NCBI GenBank assembly: GCA_026391835.1
Contig: JAPLDF010000025.1
Coordinates: forward strand, 1-64,000
Length of the DNA stretch: 64,000 nt
Source: Bacteroidota bacterium
GTDB taxonomy: Bacteria; Bacteroidota; Bacteroidia; Bacteroidales; FEN-979
Direction of reading: 5' to 3'
Part shown: positions 53,377 through 63,108 of the stretch, piece by piece
Position numbering within the stretch: position 1 is the first letter of the stretch
How the letters are laid out: each line of letters starts with the position of its first letter
Position numbers and translations under genes: made by a program
The notes under the pieces: generated by a model
The model's input: only the letters and a program-made list of their open reading frames with translations
Database searches by the model: none
What the model was told of the DNA's origin: nothing

Positions 53377-53835
53377 ATGGACAACGCAGCATTGAAGGAG
53401 CGTATTCTGGGTCTGGTTCCCGACGCAGAATTCCAGGAAAACAAGCAATTCCTCACCTTCATCATCCCGCCGGCAAAATTTCATGATTTTGCCATCATAC
53501 TGAAGTCTGAGGCTGACCTGGCATTTGATTATCTCTTCTGCCTCTCGGCCGTGGATATGGTGAAATACCTTGAAGTGGTGTACCACCTGGAATCGGTCAG
53601 CCACAAACACCAGCTGGTACTCAAGGTGCGTACCGAAGACCGTGAAAACGGGGCAGTCGACACGGTGTGTGACATCTGGAGAACGGCCGAATTGCACGAA
53701 CGGGAAGCTTACGATCTCATGGGTATCCGTTTCAACAACCATCCCGACCTGCGCAGGTTCTTCCTCGAAGAGGGCTGGATCGGCCATCCGCTTCGCAAAG
53801 ATTATGTTGATGAAGTTAACATCGTAGAATTTTAA
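53377..53835 (+). CDS. nuoC: NADH-quinone oxidoreductase subunit C
   Basis: 152 aa peripheral-arm subunit. The signature HEREAYDLMGIRFNNHPDLR followed by WIGHPLRKDY is intact. It is separate from nuoD, as in most bacteria, not fused as in E. coli and some Bacteroides. Confidence 0.96.
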   Translation: MDNAALKERILGLVPDAEFQENKQFLTFIIPPAKFHDFAIILKSEADLAFDYLFCLSAVDMVKYLEVVYHLESVSHKHQLVLKVRTEDRENGAVDTVCDIWRTAELHEREAYDLMGIRFNNHPDLRRFFLEEGWIGHPLRKDYVDEVNIVEF

Positions 53836-53838
53836 GGT

Positions 53839-54966
53839 ATGAAAGAAGTCATTAACCTGCCTGTAAAAAATATCGAGGAGGAGGAATACCATATCAACAT
53901 GGGGCCTCAGCACCCCTCCACCCATGGTGTGCTGCGGTTGGTTGTTTCTCTCCAGGGCGAGATCGTGAAAAGTCTGAAGCCTCACTGCGGCTATATTCAT
54001 CGCGGCATTGAGAAGATGTGTGAAAAGGATACCTATCCCCAGATCATCCACCTCACCGACCGGATGGATTACCTTTCGGCGCACATCAACAACCACGCGG
54101 TTTGCCTGCTGGTCGAAAATGCACTCGAGGTTGAAGTTCCCGAACGCGTAAAATATATCCGCACCATCATCGACGAACTCAACCGCATCGCCTCCCACCA
54201 GCTCTGGTGGTGCAGTTTCGGCATGGACATGGGCGGACTTACCTGTTATTTTTACGGCCTGCGCGACCGGGAAAAAATTCTCGATATTTTCGAAGAGTCT
54301 TTCGGTTCCCGGCTGCTGCACAGCTATTACACGCCCGGCGGACTGATGATGGATATTCATCCGAATTTCCAGGCAAACGTCAAAGCCTTTATCAAATATT
54401 TCCGCAAGAAGATCAAGGATTATGATGATCTCCTTACCGGCAACGTGATCATGCAGCTGCGTACCAAAGGTGTCGGGATCCTATCAAGGGAAGACGCGAT
54501 CAGTTACGGCGTTACGGGTCCTTCGGGACGTGCATCGGGCTTTGCATGCGATGTGCGCAAACATCACCCGTACGGCGTTTACGATAAAGTTGACTTCAAG
54601 GAAATCATGGGCACCAAAGGTGATACCTTCGAGCGCTACATGATGAGGATGAATGAGATGCACGAATCGATGAAGATCATTGAACAACTCATCGACAACA
54701 TTCCGGCCGGCGATTATTCGGCGAAGATGAAAGCTGTGATCAAACTGCCTGCAGGTGAGTATTACCAGCGGGTAGAGGCATCGCGTGGCGAACTGGGCGT
54801 ATATTGCATCAGCGATGGCAACAAGACCCCGTACCGCATGAAATTCCGTTCTCCCAACTTCTCGAACCTCAGCGCGCTCGACCATATCAGCCGCGGGGTG
54901 AAGATTGCCGACCTGGTCGCCATTGGTGGTTCCCTTGATTATGTTATTCCGGATATTGACAGATAA
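53839..54966 (+). CDS. nuoD: NADH-quinone oxidoreductase subunit D
   Basis: 375 aa 49-kDa-type subunit lining the quinone site. MGPQHPSTHGVLR near residue 21, GYIHRGIEK and GMDMGGL motifs, and the end DLVAIGGSLDYVIPDIDR are typical. Starts 3 bases after nuoC. Confidence 0.97.
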   Translation: MKEVINLPVKNIEEEEYHINMGPQHPSTHGVLRLVVSLQGEIVKSLKPHCGYIHRGIEKMCEKDTYPQIIHLTDRMDYLSAHINNHAVCLLVENALEVEVPERVKYIRTIIDELNRIASHQLWWCSFGMDMGGLTCYFYGLRDREKILDIFEESFGSRLLHSYYTPGGLMMDIHPNFQANVKAFIKYFRKKIKDYDDLLTGNVIMQLRTKGVGILSREDAISYGVTGPSGRASGFACDVRKHHPYGVYDKVDFKEIMGTKGDTFERYMMRMNEMHESMKIIEQLIDNIPAGDYSAKMKAVIKLPAGEYYQRVEASRGELGVYCISDGNKTPYRMKFRSPNFSNLSALDHISRGVKIADLVAIGGSLDYVIPDIDR

Positions 54967-54978
54967 TAATAAGTATCT

Positions 54979-56067
54979 ATGAATTTTAGCCTCTACGACT
55001 TTACGTCATTCAACCAATGGATCGATAAGTTTCTGTACGACCACCTGCCTGCTTTTTGGGCAATTGCCGTGGAAATGGTCATCATTGGGGTGGCCATCCT
55101 GCTCTTTTATGCACTGGTCGGGTTGTTCCTGGTTTATGCCGAACGCAAGGTTTGTGCATTTATGCAGAATCGTGTCGGCCCGAACCGGGTTGGCCCTTAC
55201 GGATTTTTTCAAACCATCGCCGACTTCATCAAGTTGATGCTGAAGGAGTTGATCTACATTAAAAATGCCGACCAGCTGCTGTTTAACCTGGCCCCGTTTA
55301 TTGTGATCATCGCCTCGTTTATGGCCATCGCCGCAATTCCCTTTGCCAAGGGGTTGCATGCCATTGATTTTGACATAGGCGTCCTTTACGTGATTGCCGT
55401 ATCGTCACTGGGAGTGGTTGGTATCCTCCTGGCCGGCTGGTCGAGCAACAACAAATATTCCCTCATCGGCGCCATGCGTTCGGGCGCACAGATTGTTAGT
55501 TATGAACTTTCGGTTGGGTTGTCGCTGGTTACCATTATCATCCTGGCCGGCACCATGCAGTTTTCGGAGATTGTTGAAGGGCAGAGAGACGGGTGGTTCC
55601 TGTTCAAGGGCCATATCCCGGCTTTCATCGCCTTTATCGTCTTCCTGATCTCCAGCACCGCCGAAACCAACCGTGGTCCTTTTGACCTGGCAGAAGCCGA
55701 GTCGGAACTTACAGCCGGTTTCCATACTGAATATTCCGGGATCAAGTTTGCATTTTTCTTCCTGGCCGAATACATGAACATGTTCATCGTGGCATCCATT
55801 GCCGCCACCGTGTTCCTGGGCGGATGGATGCCGTTCCATGTCGGATCCTGGACAGGGTTTAACCATATCATGGATTTTATCCCGCCGTTTGTATGGTATA
55901 TCGGGAAGACCTTCTTTGTCATCTGGGTCATGATGTGGTTCAAATGGACTTTCCCCCGCTTGAGGATCGACCAGCTGCTGACCCTGGAATGGAAATACCT
56001 TTTACCCATCAACCTGGTCAATATTCTTCTTATGGCATTTATCGTATTAATGGGTTGGCATTTTTAG
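54979..56067 (+). CDS. nuoH: NADH-quinone oxidoreductase subunit H
   Basis: 362 aa membrane subunit with eight predicted helices that links the quinone site to the proton pumps. Motifs [19 protein letters not shown] and [20 protein letters not shown] are intact. It follows nuoD directly: nuoE, nuoF and nuoG, the NADH-oxidising module, are absent. Confidence 0.97.
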   Translation: MNFSLYDFTSFNQWIDKFLYDHLPAFWAIAVEMVIIGVAILLFYALVGLFLVYAERKVCAFMQNRVGPNRVGPYGFFQTIADFIKLMLKELIYIKNADQLLFNLAPFIVIIASFMAIAAIPFAKGLHAIDFDIGVLYVIAVSSLGVVGILLAGWSSNNKYSLIGAMRSGAQIVSYELSVGLSLVTIIILAGTMQFSEIVEGQRDGWFLFKGHIPAFIAFIVFLISSTAETNRGPFDLAEAESELTAGFHTEYSGIKFAFFFLAEYMNMFIVASIAATVFLGGWMPFHVGSWTGFNHIMDFIPPFVWYIGKTFFVIWVMMWFKWTFPRLRIDQLLTLEWKYLLPINLVNILLMAFIVLMGWHF

Positions 56068-56073
56068 AAAACT

Positions 56074-56556
56074 ATGAACAGCATCTTCGAATACTTTGCA
56101 GATATCTTTCACACGGTGAAATCGCTCCTGACGGGGATGAAGGTAACCGGGAGATACTTCTTTAGCCCGGGGGAAATCGTAACCCAGCAGTACCCGGAAA
56201 ACCGGAAAACACTGAAAATGTACGACCGGTTCAAGGGTGAAGTGATCATGCCGCACAATGATCACAACGAGCACCGTTGCACCGGCTGCGGAATTTGCGA
56301 AACGGCCTGCCCGAATGGCACCATTGAAATCATTCAGGCCAGGATCGACATGCCCGACGGCAAAAAGAAACGCATCATCGACAAACACATTTACCACCTT
56401 GGGATGTGCACCTTTTGCGGGTTGTGTATCAAGGCCTGCCCGTCGGATGCACTGGCCTGGGGACAGGAGTTCGAACATGCGGTATTTGACCGGTCGAAAC
56501 TGACCAAGACCTTGAATCAACCCGGATCTTCCATCATTAAAGATATTGTAGAATGA
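56074..56556 (+). CDS. nuoI: NADH-quinone oxidoreductase subunit I
   Basis: 160 aa subunit with two [4Fe-4S] clusters: CTGCGICETACP and CTFCGLCIKACP. N-terminal amphipathic stretch contacts the membrane. Its stop overlaps the nuoJ start by 4 bases (ATGA). Confidence 0.97.
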   Translation: MNSIFEYFADIFHTVKSLLTGMKVTGRYFFSPGEIVTQQYPENRKTLKMYDRFKGEVIMPHNDHNEHRCTGCGICETACPNGTIEIIQARIDMPDGKKKRIIDKHIYHLGMCTFCGLCIKACPSDALAWGQEFEHAVFDRSKLTKTLNQPGSSIIKDIVE

Positions 56557-57065
56557 CACCAAATCAATTGATGTTTGCGATATTCTCGGCAGTCATTATC
56601 ATTTTTTCCATTCTGACCGTGACGAGCCGCCGCATACTGAGGGCGGCTACCTTCCTGTTGTTCGTACTGGTAGCGACCGGCGGCATGTATTTCCTGCTGA
56701 GGTTTAACTTCCTGGCAGCCATACAGCTGACACTCTATGCAGGCGGTATTGTGGTGCTGATCATTTTTTCGATCCTGCTTACCAGCCACATCGGCGAAAA
56801 ACTGGAAAAGCCGGAACTGAAAAAAATCATCCCTGCTTTCCTGGCTGCAGCCGGCGGTGCATTGATCACCATTGCCACCATCCTGCAATACAATTTCCCG
56901 GTCGAAGTTGTCTCCATGAGCGAGCGCACAAACATCCGTGTGATCGCCAAGAGCCTCATCAGCACCGAAAAATTCGGATATGCCCTGCCGTTTGAAGTGA
57001 TCAGCATCCTGTTGCTGGCCGCCATGGTAGGGGCCATCATCCTGGCTAAAAAACGTAAAGATTAA
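56553..57065 (+). CDS. nuoJ: NADH-quinone oxidoreductase subunit J
   Basis: 170 aa membrane subunit with five helices; conserved TLYAGGIVVLIIFSILL (pi-bulge helix TM3) is present. Followed by nuoK after 21 bases. Confidence 0.95.
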   Translation: MTPNQLMFAIFSAVIIIFSILTVTSRRILRAATFLLFVLVATGGMYFLLRFNFLAAIQLTLYAGGIVVLIIFSILLTSHIGEKLEKPELKKIIPAFLAAAGGALITIATILQYNFPVEVVSMSERTNIRVIAKSLISTEKFGYALPFEVISILLLAAMVGAIILAKKRKD

Positions 57066-57086
57066 TTCTTATAATACCCGAACGAT

Positions 57087-57404
57087 ATGTTTGAAGGAGT
57101 TCCATTAACCTGGTTTTTGATCACCGGCACCATCATGTTCTTTGTCGGTATTTATGGATTTCTGGTCCGGAAAAACCTGATCACGATCCTCATGTCGACC
57201 GAATTGATCCTGAATTCGGTCAACATCAACTTTGTGGCCTTTAACAAGATCCTCTACCCCGATCACCTGGAGGGAATGTTTTTCAGTATTTTCATCATTG
57301 CCGTTGCGGCAGCGGAAGCTTCGATGGCCATCGCCATCATCATCAACATTTACCGCCGCCTTGTCAACATCGATGTGGAGAAGATGAATGAAATGAAATA
57401 TTAA
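57087..57404 (+). CDS. nuoK: NADH-quinone oxidoreductase subunit K
   Basis: 105 aa, three helices. Conserved Glu residues of the proton path are visible in LMSTELILNSVNINFV and AVAAAEASMAIAIII. Confidence 0.96.
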   Translation: MFEGVPLTWFLITGTIMFFVGIYGFLVRKNLITILMSTELILNSVNINFVAFNKILYPDHLEGMFFSIFIIAVAAAEASMAIAIIINIYRRLVNIDVEKMNEMKY

Positions 57405-57407
57405 AAG

Positions 57408-57457
57408 CGTGACGCGTGAAGCGTGACGAAATCGTAAATCAAAAATCGTAAATCGTT
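57408..57457. repeat. Word-repeat tract between nuoK and nuoL
   Basis: Direct words 'gcgtgacgcgtgaagcgtga' followed by 'cgtaaatcaaaaatcgtaaa' fill the 58-base gap. The second half uses the same 'cgtaaatc/gatttacg' words as the atpB-atpE element, here as a single arm. Confidence 0.65.
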
Positions 57458-57462
57458 AGCAT

Positions 57463-59388
57463 ATGATCGATTTCAGTTACACCGTTTGGATCCTGCTGAT
57501 TCCCCTTGTGATGTTCGTGGTGGTCGGCCTGTTCGGGAACCGTTTTAAACCGCTGGTCTCCGGACTCGCCGGGACAGCCGGCCTGTTTGTCATGTGGATC
57601 CTGTCGCTGGTCACGGCCTACAAGTATTTTTTCGTACTTGAAAAGGCGGCCGACGGTTCCTTCCAGAAATTCCTGGCCTTCAACATGCGATGGCTGAACC
57701 TCACCGATACGCTGCACATCGACATGGGCGTTCTGCTCGACCCCATCTCGATCATGATGCTGATCGTGATCACCACCGTTTCGTTCATGGTGCATGTATA
57801 TTCAATCGGCTACATGGACGGAGAAAAAGGGTTCATGCGTTTTTTCGCCACCCTGTCGTTGTTCAGCTTCTCCATGCTGGGCCTGGTTGTTGCCACAAAC
57901 ATTTTCCAGATGTATATTTTCTGGGAACTTGTTGGTGTTTCCTCCTACCTGCTGATCGGCTTCTATTACACAAAAGACTCTGCCGTCTCGGCCTCGAAAA
58001 AAGCGTTTATCGTCACCCGTTTTGCCGACCTTGGGTTCCTCATCGGGATACTGATGCTCTCGTTTTCAACCGGCACCTTCGACTTTCTGACCCTCACGGG
58101 CGCCAACAGCCCCGCCTTCTCTTCGGGAACCGGGATCATGTTCCTGGGTTTGTCGTCCATGACATGGTCGATGATCTTTATCTTCATGGGCGGTGCCGGT
58201 AAGTCGGCCATGTTCCCGCTGCACATCTGGCTGCCCGATGCCATGGAAGGCCCGACGCCTGTTTCGGCCCTGATCCATGCCGCCACAATGGTTGTTGCCG
58301 GGGTTTACCTGGTGGCACGGCTTTTCCCCATTTACATATTTGCCGCCCCTGTCGCCCTCGATGTGGTGATGTACGTGGGCGCCTTCAGCTCAATATTTGC
58401 CGCCGTGATCGCCTGCACCCAGTTTGACATCAAACGTGTGCTGGCTTACTCCACCATGTCGCAGATCGGCATGATGATGTTTGCCCTTGGCGTTTCGGGA
58501 TATGGCGGGCATGAAGGACTGGGCTACATGGCATCCATGTTCCATCTTTTTACACACGCATTTTTTAAATCCCTGCTGTTCCTTGGTGCCGGCGCCATCA
58601 TCCATGCCGTTCACAGCAACGTAATGAATGAAATGGGCGGACTGCGGAAATATCTTCCGATCACCCATGCCACCTTCCTCATCGCCTGTATCGCCATCGC
58701 CGGTATTCCGCCATTGTCGGGGTTCTTCAGCAAAGACGAGATCCTGGCCGCCGGCCACGAACGGAGCCTGATGCTGTACTGGGTCGAGATGATCGTTTCG
58801 GGATTGACCGCTTTTTATATGTTCCGCCTCTACTTCTCCATTTTCTGGGGAAAAGAGACCCATTACCACCACATGCCCCACGAAGGGTCAAAGTGGATGA
58901 CCGTTCCCCTGATGCTCCTCTCGATTGGCGCCATGCTGGCCGGATTTATTCCCTTCTCCATGTTTGTTTCATCCGACCGCATCCCCTTCCATTCGGGCCT
59001 TGAAATGAGTATCGCCATTCCGGCGGTGCTGGTCGGACTGATCGGGATCGCCATCGCCACGGTATTCTACCGGAAAGAGACCACCCTTCCCGACAGGATC
59101 TACAATGCGCTGGGTGGCTTCTCAAATGCGGCTTTTCACAAGTTCTACATCGACGAAGTTTACCTGTTCATCACCAAGAAGATCATCTTTAACTATGTTT
59201 CCCGGCCAATAGCCTGGTTCGATCGCCACATTGTCGACGGTTCGATGAACGGGATGGCTTATGTGACCAACGAAGTATCCGACCGCATCAAACGCTTTCA
59301 ATCGGGACAACTGCAGCAGTATGCACTTGTATTTGTTTCGGGCGTGGTGTTGCTCACCTTGTTATTCACCTATTTAATGACCAACTAA
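57463..59388 (+). CDS. nuoL: NADH-quinone oxidoreductase subunit L
   Basis: 641 aa antiporter-like proton-pumping subunit with the long lateral helix at the C-terminus. Key residues lie in FWELVGVSSYLLIGFYY, GKSAMFPLHIWLPDAMEGPT and HLFTHAFFKSLLFLGAGAII. Length is normal for bacterial NuoL. Confidence 0.97.
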   Translation: MIDFSYTVWILLIPLVMFVVVGLFGNRFKPLVSGLAGTAGLFVMWILSLVTAYKYFFVLEKAADGSFQKFLAFNMRWLNLTDTLHIDMGVLLDPISIMMLIVITTVSFMVHVYSIGYMDGEKGFMRFFATLSLFSFSMLGLVVATNIFQMYIFWELVGVSSYLLIGFYYTKDSAVSASKKAFIVTRFADLGFLIGILMLSFSTGTFDFLTLTGANSPAFSSGTGIMFLGLSSMTWSMIFIFMGGAGKSAMFPLHIWLPDAMEGPTPVSALIHAATMVVAGVYLVARLFPIYIFAAPVALDVVMYVGAFSSIFAAVIACTQFDIKRVLAYSTMSQIGMMMFALGVSGYGGHEGLGYMASMFHLFTHAFFKSLLFLGAGAIIHAVHSNVMNEMGGLRKYLPITHATFLIACIAIAGIPPLSGFFSKDEILAAGHERSLMLYWVEMIVSGLTAFYMFRLYFSIFWGKETHYHHMPHEGSKWMTVPLMLLSIGAMLAGFIPFSMFVSSDRIPFHSGLEMSIAIPAVLVGLIGIAIATVFYRKETTLPDRIYNALGGFSNAAFHKFYIDEVYLFITKKIIFNYVSRPIAWFDRHIVDGSMNGMAYVTNEVSDRIKRFQSGQLQQYALVFVSGVVLLTLLFTYLMTN

Positions 59389-59400
59389 TACCAAAGAATA

Positions 59401-60912
59401 ATGAGTATTCTGACGCTATTTATCATTATACCGGTTCTCACCATAATTGGTATTTTATTAAGCAAATCGCACATGCAGGTGAAATGGGTCGCGGTTGTGG
59501 GGATGAGCCTTCAGCTGCTGAGCGCCATCGGGCTGATCCTGCTCTACCTGGCCGAACGCAGGGCCGGCAACATGGCCGAAGTCCTGTTTGTACAGGACAA
59601 CGTATGGTATGAAACCCTTAACATTCACTTCTATCTTGGAGTGGATGGCGTATCGGTTGCCATGATCGGTTTGACAGCCCTCGTCGTTTTTGCCGGCATT
59701 TTTGCCAGCTGGGACATCGTTGACCTGCCCCGCGAATTTTTCACCTCACTGATCCTCCTGGCGGCAGGGGTTTTCGGGTTTTTCATCTCCCTCGACCTCT
59801 TTACCATGTTCCTCTTTTATGAACTGGCAGTGATCCCCATGTACCTGCTGATCGGCATCTGGGGCAGCGGCCCGCGGCATTATTCAGCCATGAAACTTAC
59901 CCTCATGCTTATGGGTGGCTCAGCTTTCATTCTCTTGGGAATCATCGGGATCTACTTCAACTCCGCTCCCGGGGGAGGCCAGCTTACATTCGACCTGATC
60001 AAAATTTCAAAGCAGAATATTCCCCTGGATGCGCAGCTCTTCCTTTTCCCATTTCTGTTCGTGGGATTCGGGGTGCTGGGTGCCATGTTCCCGTTCCACA
60101 CCTGGTCGCCCGACGGCCACGCCTCGGCGCCCACAGCGGTTTCGATGCTGCATGCCGGGGTACTGATGAAGCTTGGCGGATACGGTTGTTACCGGGTAGC
60201 CGTTTTTCTTCTCCCTGAAGCAGCACACCAGCTGGGCTGGATATTCCTGATCCTTGCAACCATCGGCGTTATTTACGGAGCCCTCGGGGCTGTCTGGCAA
60301 AAAGACCTTAAATACATCAATGCATATTCATCGGTAAGCCATTGCGCCCTGGTGCTTTTTGCCATCCTGATGTTCAACCAGACCGCCATGAACGGCGCCA
60401 TCATGCAGATGATCTCACACGGCATCATGACAGCCCTCTTCTTTGCCCTCATCGGGATGATCTACGGGCGAACCCATACCCGTTTCATCAATGAGATGGG
60501 CGGGCTGATGAAGGTGATGCCTTTCCTGGGCGTTGCCTATGTCATCGCCGGTCTTGCTTCCCTCGGACTTCCGGGATTCAGCGGTTTTGTAGCTGAAATG
60601 ACCATCTTCGTGGGTGCGTTTCAGAATGCCGATACGTTCCATCGCGTTGCCACCATCATTGCGGCTTCGTCCATCGTGGTTACAGCCGTGTATGTGCTCA
60701 GGGTGGTTGGCATCCTGCTCCTTGGAAAAATTAAAAATGAACATTTTGAGACCATCACTGATGCCAGGTGGTATGACAAGATGAGTGTGGTTGCCCTTAT
60801 TTTCGGGATTACCCTGATCGGGATGGCACCCCTCTGGCTTTCGGATATGATCACAGGAGGCCTGGGCCCCATCATGCATAAATTGCTGGCGGCAGCACCG
60901 GGATTGAATTAA
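59401..60912 (+). CDS. nuoM: NADH-quinone oxidoreductase subunit M
   Basis: 503 aa proton-pumping antiporter-like subunit. FYELAVIPMYLLIGIWG (helix with the key Glu), FPFHTWSPDGHASAPTAVS and AYSSVSHCALVLF are typical. Starts 12 bases after nuoL. Confidence 0.97.
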   Translation: MSILTLFIIIPVLTIIGILLSKSHMQVKWVAVVGMSLQLLSAIGLILLYLAERRAGNMAEVLFVQDNVWYETLNIHFYLGVDGVSVAMIGLTALVVFAGIFASWDIVDLPREFFTSLILLAAGVFGFFISLDLFTMFLFYELAVIPMYLLIGIWGSGPRHYSAMKLTLMLMGGSAFILLGIIGIYFNSAPGGGQLTFDLIKISKQNIPLDAQLFLFPFLFVGFGVLGAMFPFHTWSPDGHASAPTAVSMLHAGVLMKLGGYGCYRVAVFLLPEAAHQLGWIFLILATIGVIYGALGAVWQKDLKYINAYSSVSHCALVLFAILMFNQTAMNGAIMQMISHGIMTALFFALIGMIYGRTHTRFINEMGGLMKVMPFLGVAYVIAGLASLGLPGFSGFVAEMTIFVGAFQNADTFHRVATIIAASSIVVTAVYVLRVVGILLLGKIKNEHFETITDARWYDKMSVVALIFGITLIGMAPLWLSDMITGGLGPIMHKLLAAAPGLN

Positions 60913-60916
60913 CCCC

Positions 60917-60962
60917 CACCCCAACCACTCCTTCTCAGGGGGAGAGGCGAGGGGAGAGGGCA
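60917..60962. repeat. C/G-rich repeat between nuoM and nuoN
   Basis: 'cccaccccaaccactccttc' runs into 'tcagggggagaggcgagggg agaggg' words. This imperfect inverted arrangement of CCCTC/GAGGG words is a frequent intergenic repeat in bacteria of this phylum. It lies inside the nuo operon. Confidence 0.6.
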
Positions 60963-60989
60963 TTGTGAAAACTTAAAAACATAGATACA

Positions 60990-62399
60990 ATGCTGATAAT
61001 GAGACATGAATTGCTGCTGATCGTCATCACGGTAATCTTATTGATTGTCGAAATATTTCTGCCCAACACACAGAAACACAAGATCATCTTACCGGCGATC
61101 CTGATGATGGCTGCTGTAACAGTGCTGGGTTTCTTTCCCGGAACACCCGGGGTGCTGTTCGGGGGCATGTATCAGTCGACACAGCTCACCATGCTGCTTA
61201 AAAACATCCTGAACATTGGTGTGCTCATCATCTTTATTCAGTCGGTCGACTGGCTGAAACAGGACCAGAACAAGGAGAAGATAAGCGAATTTTACCTGTT
61301 GCTGCTCTCTACGCTGATCGGGATGAACTACATGATCTCCTCCGGCGATTTCCTGATGTTTTACATCGGGCTGGAGCTGGCAACCATTCCCGTGGCAGCT
61401 TTGGCAGCCTATGAACGCATGAAGGAAAAATCGGCCGAAGCCGGGGTCAAGTTGATCTTTACCTCCGCACTTTCATCAGGAATCTTATTGTATGGATTAT
61501 CCATGATCTATGGTACGACAGGCACCATGTATTTTACCGATGTAGCCCCGCTGATAACCGGCGCCCCCCTCCAGGTGCTCGCGTTCCTTTTCTTTTTTGC
61601 CGGGATGGCATTCAAAATCTCCCTTGTTCCTTTCCACCTGTGGACGGCCGATGTTTACGAAGGCGCCCCGGTAAACGTTGCATCCTATCTCTCGGTCATA
61701 TCAAAGGGAGCTGCTGTTTTTATTTTCACAATCATCCTGTATACGGTATTTTACAAGATCGCCGTCATGTGGAGCGAGTTGCTCTATGGGATTACCATTC
61801 TTACCATTACAGTTGGCAACCTGTTTGCCATGCGTCAGCAGAACCTCAAACGGTTCCTTGCATTTTCATCCATTGCCCAGGCCGGTTTCATCCTGCTCGG
61901 TATTATCGGACAAAGCCAGCTTGGAATGACGACGGTCATCTATTTTGCCCTGGTCTACATCTTCTCAAACCTTGGCGCATTCGGTGTGGTCGGTATCATT
62001 TCGAACCGTACCGGCAAGGAGAACATCAATGATTACGACGGGCTCTACCGCACCAATCCCAATCTCAGCCTGGTGATGATGCTTTCGCTCTTTTCACTCG
62101 CAGGGATCCCGCCCCTGGCAGGGTTCTTCGGGAAATTTTTCCTGTTCACGGCTGCTGCAAAACAGGGATATTACATCCTCGTGCTGATCGCCCTTGTGAA
62201 CACCATCATTTCATTATATTATTATTTGCTGGTAATCAAAGCCATGCTGCTCAACAACAGCGACCAGCCCATTGCCCGGTTTAAAAGCGACGGGTATACC
62301 CGCATCGGCCTCCTGATGTGTGTGGCCGGCATGGTGATCATTGGTTTCGCCAGTTCAATTTACGAGGTGGTTTACAATTTAAGTTTTGGATTATATTAA
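60990..62399 (+). CDS. nuoN: NADH-quinone oxidoreductase subunit N
   Basis: 469 aa antiporter-like subunit. FLMFYIGLELATIPVAALAA (key Glu), FKISLVPFHLWTADVYEGAP and FLAFSSIAQAGFILLG are typical. Last gene of an 11-subunit nuo set. Alternative start at MRHELLLIVITV four codons later. Confidence 0.96.
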   Translation: MLIMRHELLLIVITVILLIVEIFLPNTQKHKIILPAILMMAAVTVLGFFPGTPGVLFGGMYQSTQLTMLLKNILNIGVLIIFIQSVDWLKQDQNKEKISEFYLLLLSTLIGMNYMISSGDFLMFYIGLELATIPVAALAAYERMKEKSAEAGVKLIFTSALSSGILLYGLSMIYGTTGTMYFTDVAPLITGAPLQVLAFLFFFAGMAFKISLVPFHLWTADVYEGAPVNVASYLSVISKGAAVFIFTIILYTVFYKIAVMWSELLYGITILTITVGNLFAMRQQNLKRFLAFSSIAQAGFILLGIIGQSQLGMTTVIYFALVYIFSNLGAFGVVGIISNRTGKENINDYDGLYRTNPNLSLVMMLSLFSLAGIPPLAGFFGKFFLFTAAAKQGYYILVLIALVNTIISLYYYLLVIKAMLLNNSDQPIARFKSDGYTRIGLLMCVAGMVIIGFASSIYEVVYNLSFGLY

Positions 62400-62404
62400 C
62401 GTAG

Positions 62405-62460
62405 AGCCGCGACATGCCGCGGCTGTACAGTATGTGCAGCATGCCGCGGCTTTGCATCGC
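62405..62460. repeat. CCGCGGCT hairpin/direct repeat after nuoN
   Basis: AGCCGCG-ACATGC-CGCGGCT (62405-62424) is a perfect 7-bp stem. CATGCCGCGGCT occurs again at 62440-62451. It belongs to the GTAGAG-type palindromic repeats common in Bacteroidota and lies at the operon end, where it might also stop 3' exonucleases. No T-tract follows. Confidence 0.7.
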
Positions 62461-62495
62461 AAAAGATACCCCCTTCGGGATAAAAACATAACAAT

Positions 62496-62825
62496 ATGGC
62501 AATATTAAAAGGAAAACACATTATCGCCGAGATAGAGGGAATGCGTTGCACCGTGATCGAAACCGGGGCCGCCCGCGATCGCGCCGAGTTTTTAAAAACC
62601 CTTCTTGCATTCAACGGGTATGAAGTCAAAATGGAAAAGGAAAAAGCAAAGGATGGAACCGAACTTGAAACCTTTGTTATTGGATTAACAGATCTCCTTT
62701 TTAACCCGATGATCAGCCTTTATGAAAGGAAACTTCTCAGAAAAGATGGTTTAACGGTTTCCCCCGGGTACTGGAACCAGATACCTGAGGAGGACACCCT
62801 CCCGTACTGGAAGATCAAACAGTAA
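62496..62825 (+). CDS. Conserved hypothetical protein
   Basis: 109 aa soluble protein, no signal peptide. It appears conserved in Bacteroidota: IIAEIEGMRCTVIETGAARD, TELETFVIGLTDLLFNPMIS and ending in LPYWKIKQ. The first half looks like a small alpha-beta unit, possibly related to energy-metabolism accessory proteins because of its place between nuo and the Pst-like gene, but this is only context. Followed by the next gene after 5 bases. Confidence 0.7.
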   Translation: MAILKGKHIIAEIEGMRCTVIETGAARDRAEFLKTLLAFNGYEVKMEKEKAKDGTELETFVIGLTDLLFNPMISLYERKLLRKDGLTVSPGYWNQIPEEDTLPYWKIKQ

Positions 62826-62830
62826 ACCCC

Positions 62831-63031
62831 ATGCAAAAATTCGCCAAGTATTTCTCCTGGTTCGTAATCCTTTTGTATTTCGTCCTGGGAGTTTATGTGC
62901 TTGTCAGTCCGCGCTTTCAATATCTTTCCAAAGAGATCAAAATCATTTTTGCCCTTTTCCTGTTTCTCTATGGAGGCTTCCGCATGGCGCGTCTCTGGAC
63001 AAAAAACCGTGAAAGAAACGAGGAGCAATAA
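62831..63031 (+). CDS. Small two-helix membrane protein
   Basis: 66 aa with two hydrophobic helices (YFSWFVILLYFVLGVYVLV and IIFALFLFLYGGFRMARLW) and a basic C-terminus (KNRERNEEQ). Resembles short membrane proteins next to PstS-like genes in Bacteroidota, but function is unknown. Overlaps no gene and lies 5 bases after the previous one, so the pair is probably one transcript. Confidence 0.7.
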   Translation: MQKFAKYFSWFVILLYFVLGVYVLVSPRFQYLSKEIKIIFALFLFLYGGFRMARLWTKNRERNEEQ

Positions 63032-63059
63032 AAATTGAAAGGTGCAATAATAAATTTCA

Positions 63060-63067
63060 TAAATTTG
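63060..63067 (+). promoter_or_regulatory. Promoter -7 element for the PstS-like gene
   Basis: TAAATTTG is a perfect TAnnTTTG, 41 bases upstream of the ATG at 63109, with TTG at 63035-63037. Confidence 0.5.
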
Positions 63068-63108
63068 TGTTCTTTCTAATGAATTAGCTGATTTTAAGCG
63101 GTAAAGCG

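Noticed and set aside
53356-54360. 334-aa antisense ORF over nuoC/nuoD
   Set aside because: Shadow of conserved nuo genes; no recognisable domain.
57463-62399. nuoL, nuoM and nuoN considered as Mrp-type antiporter genes
   Set aside because: They follow nuoA-K in order with typical complex I lengths and motifs.
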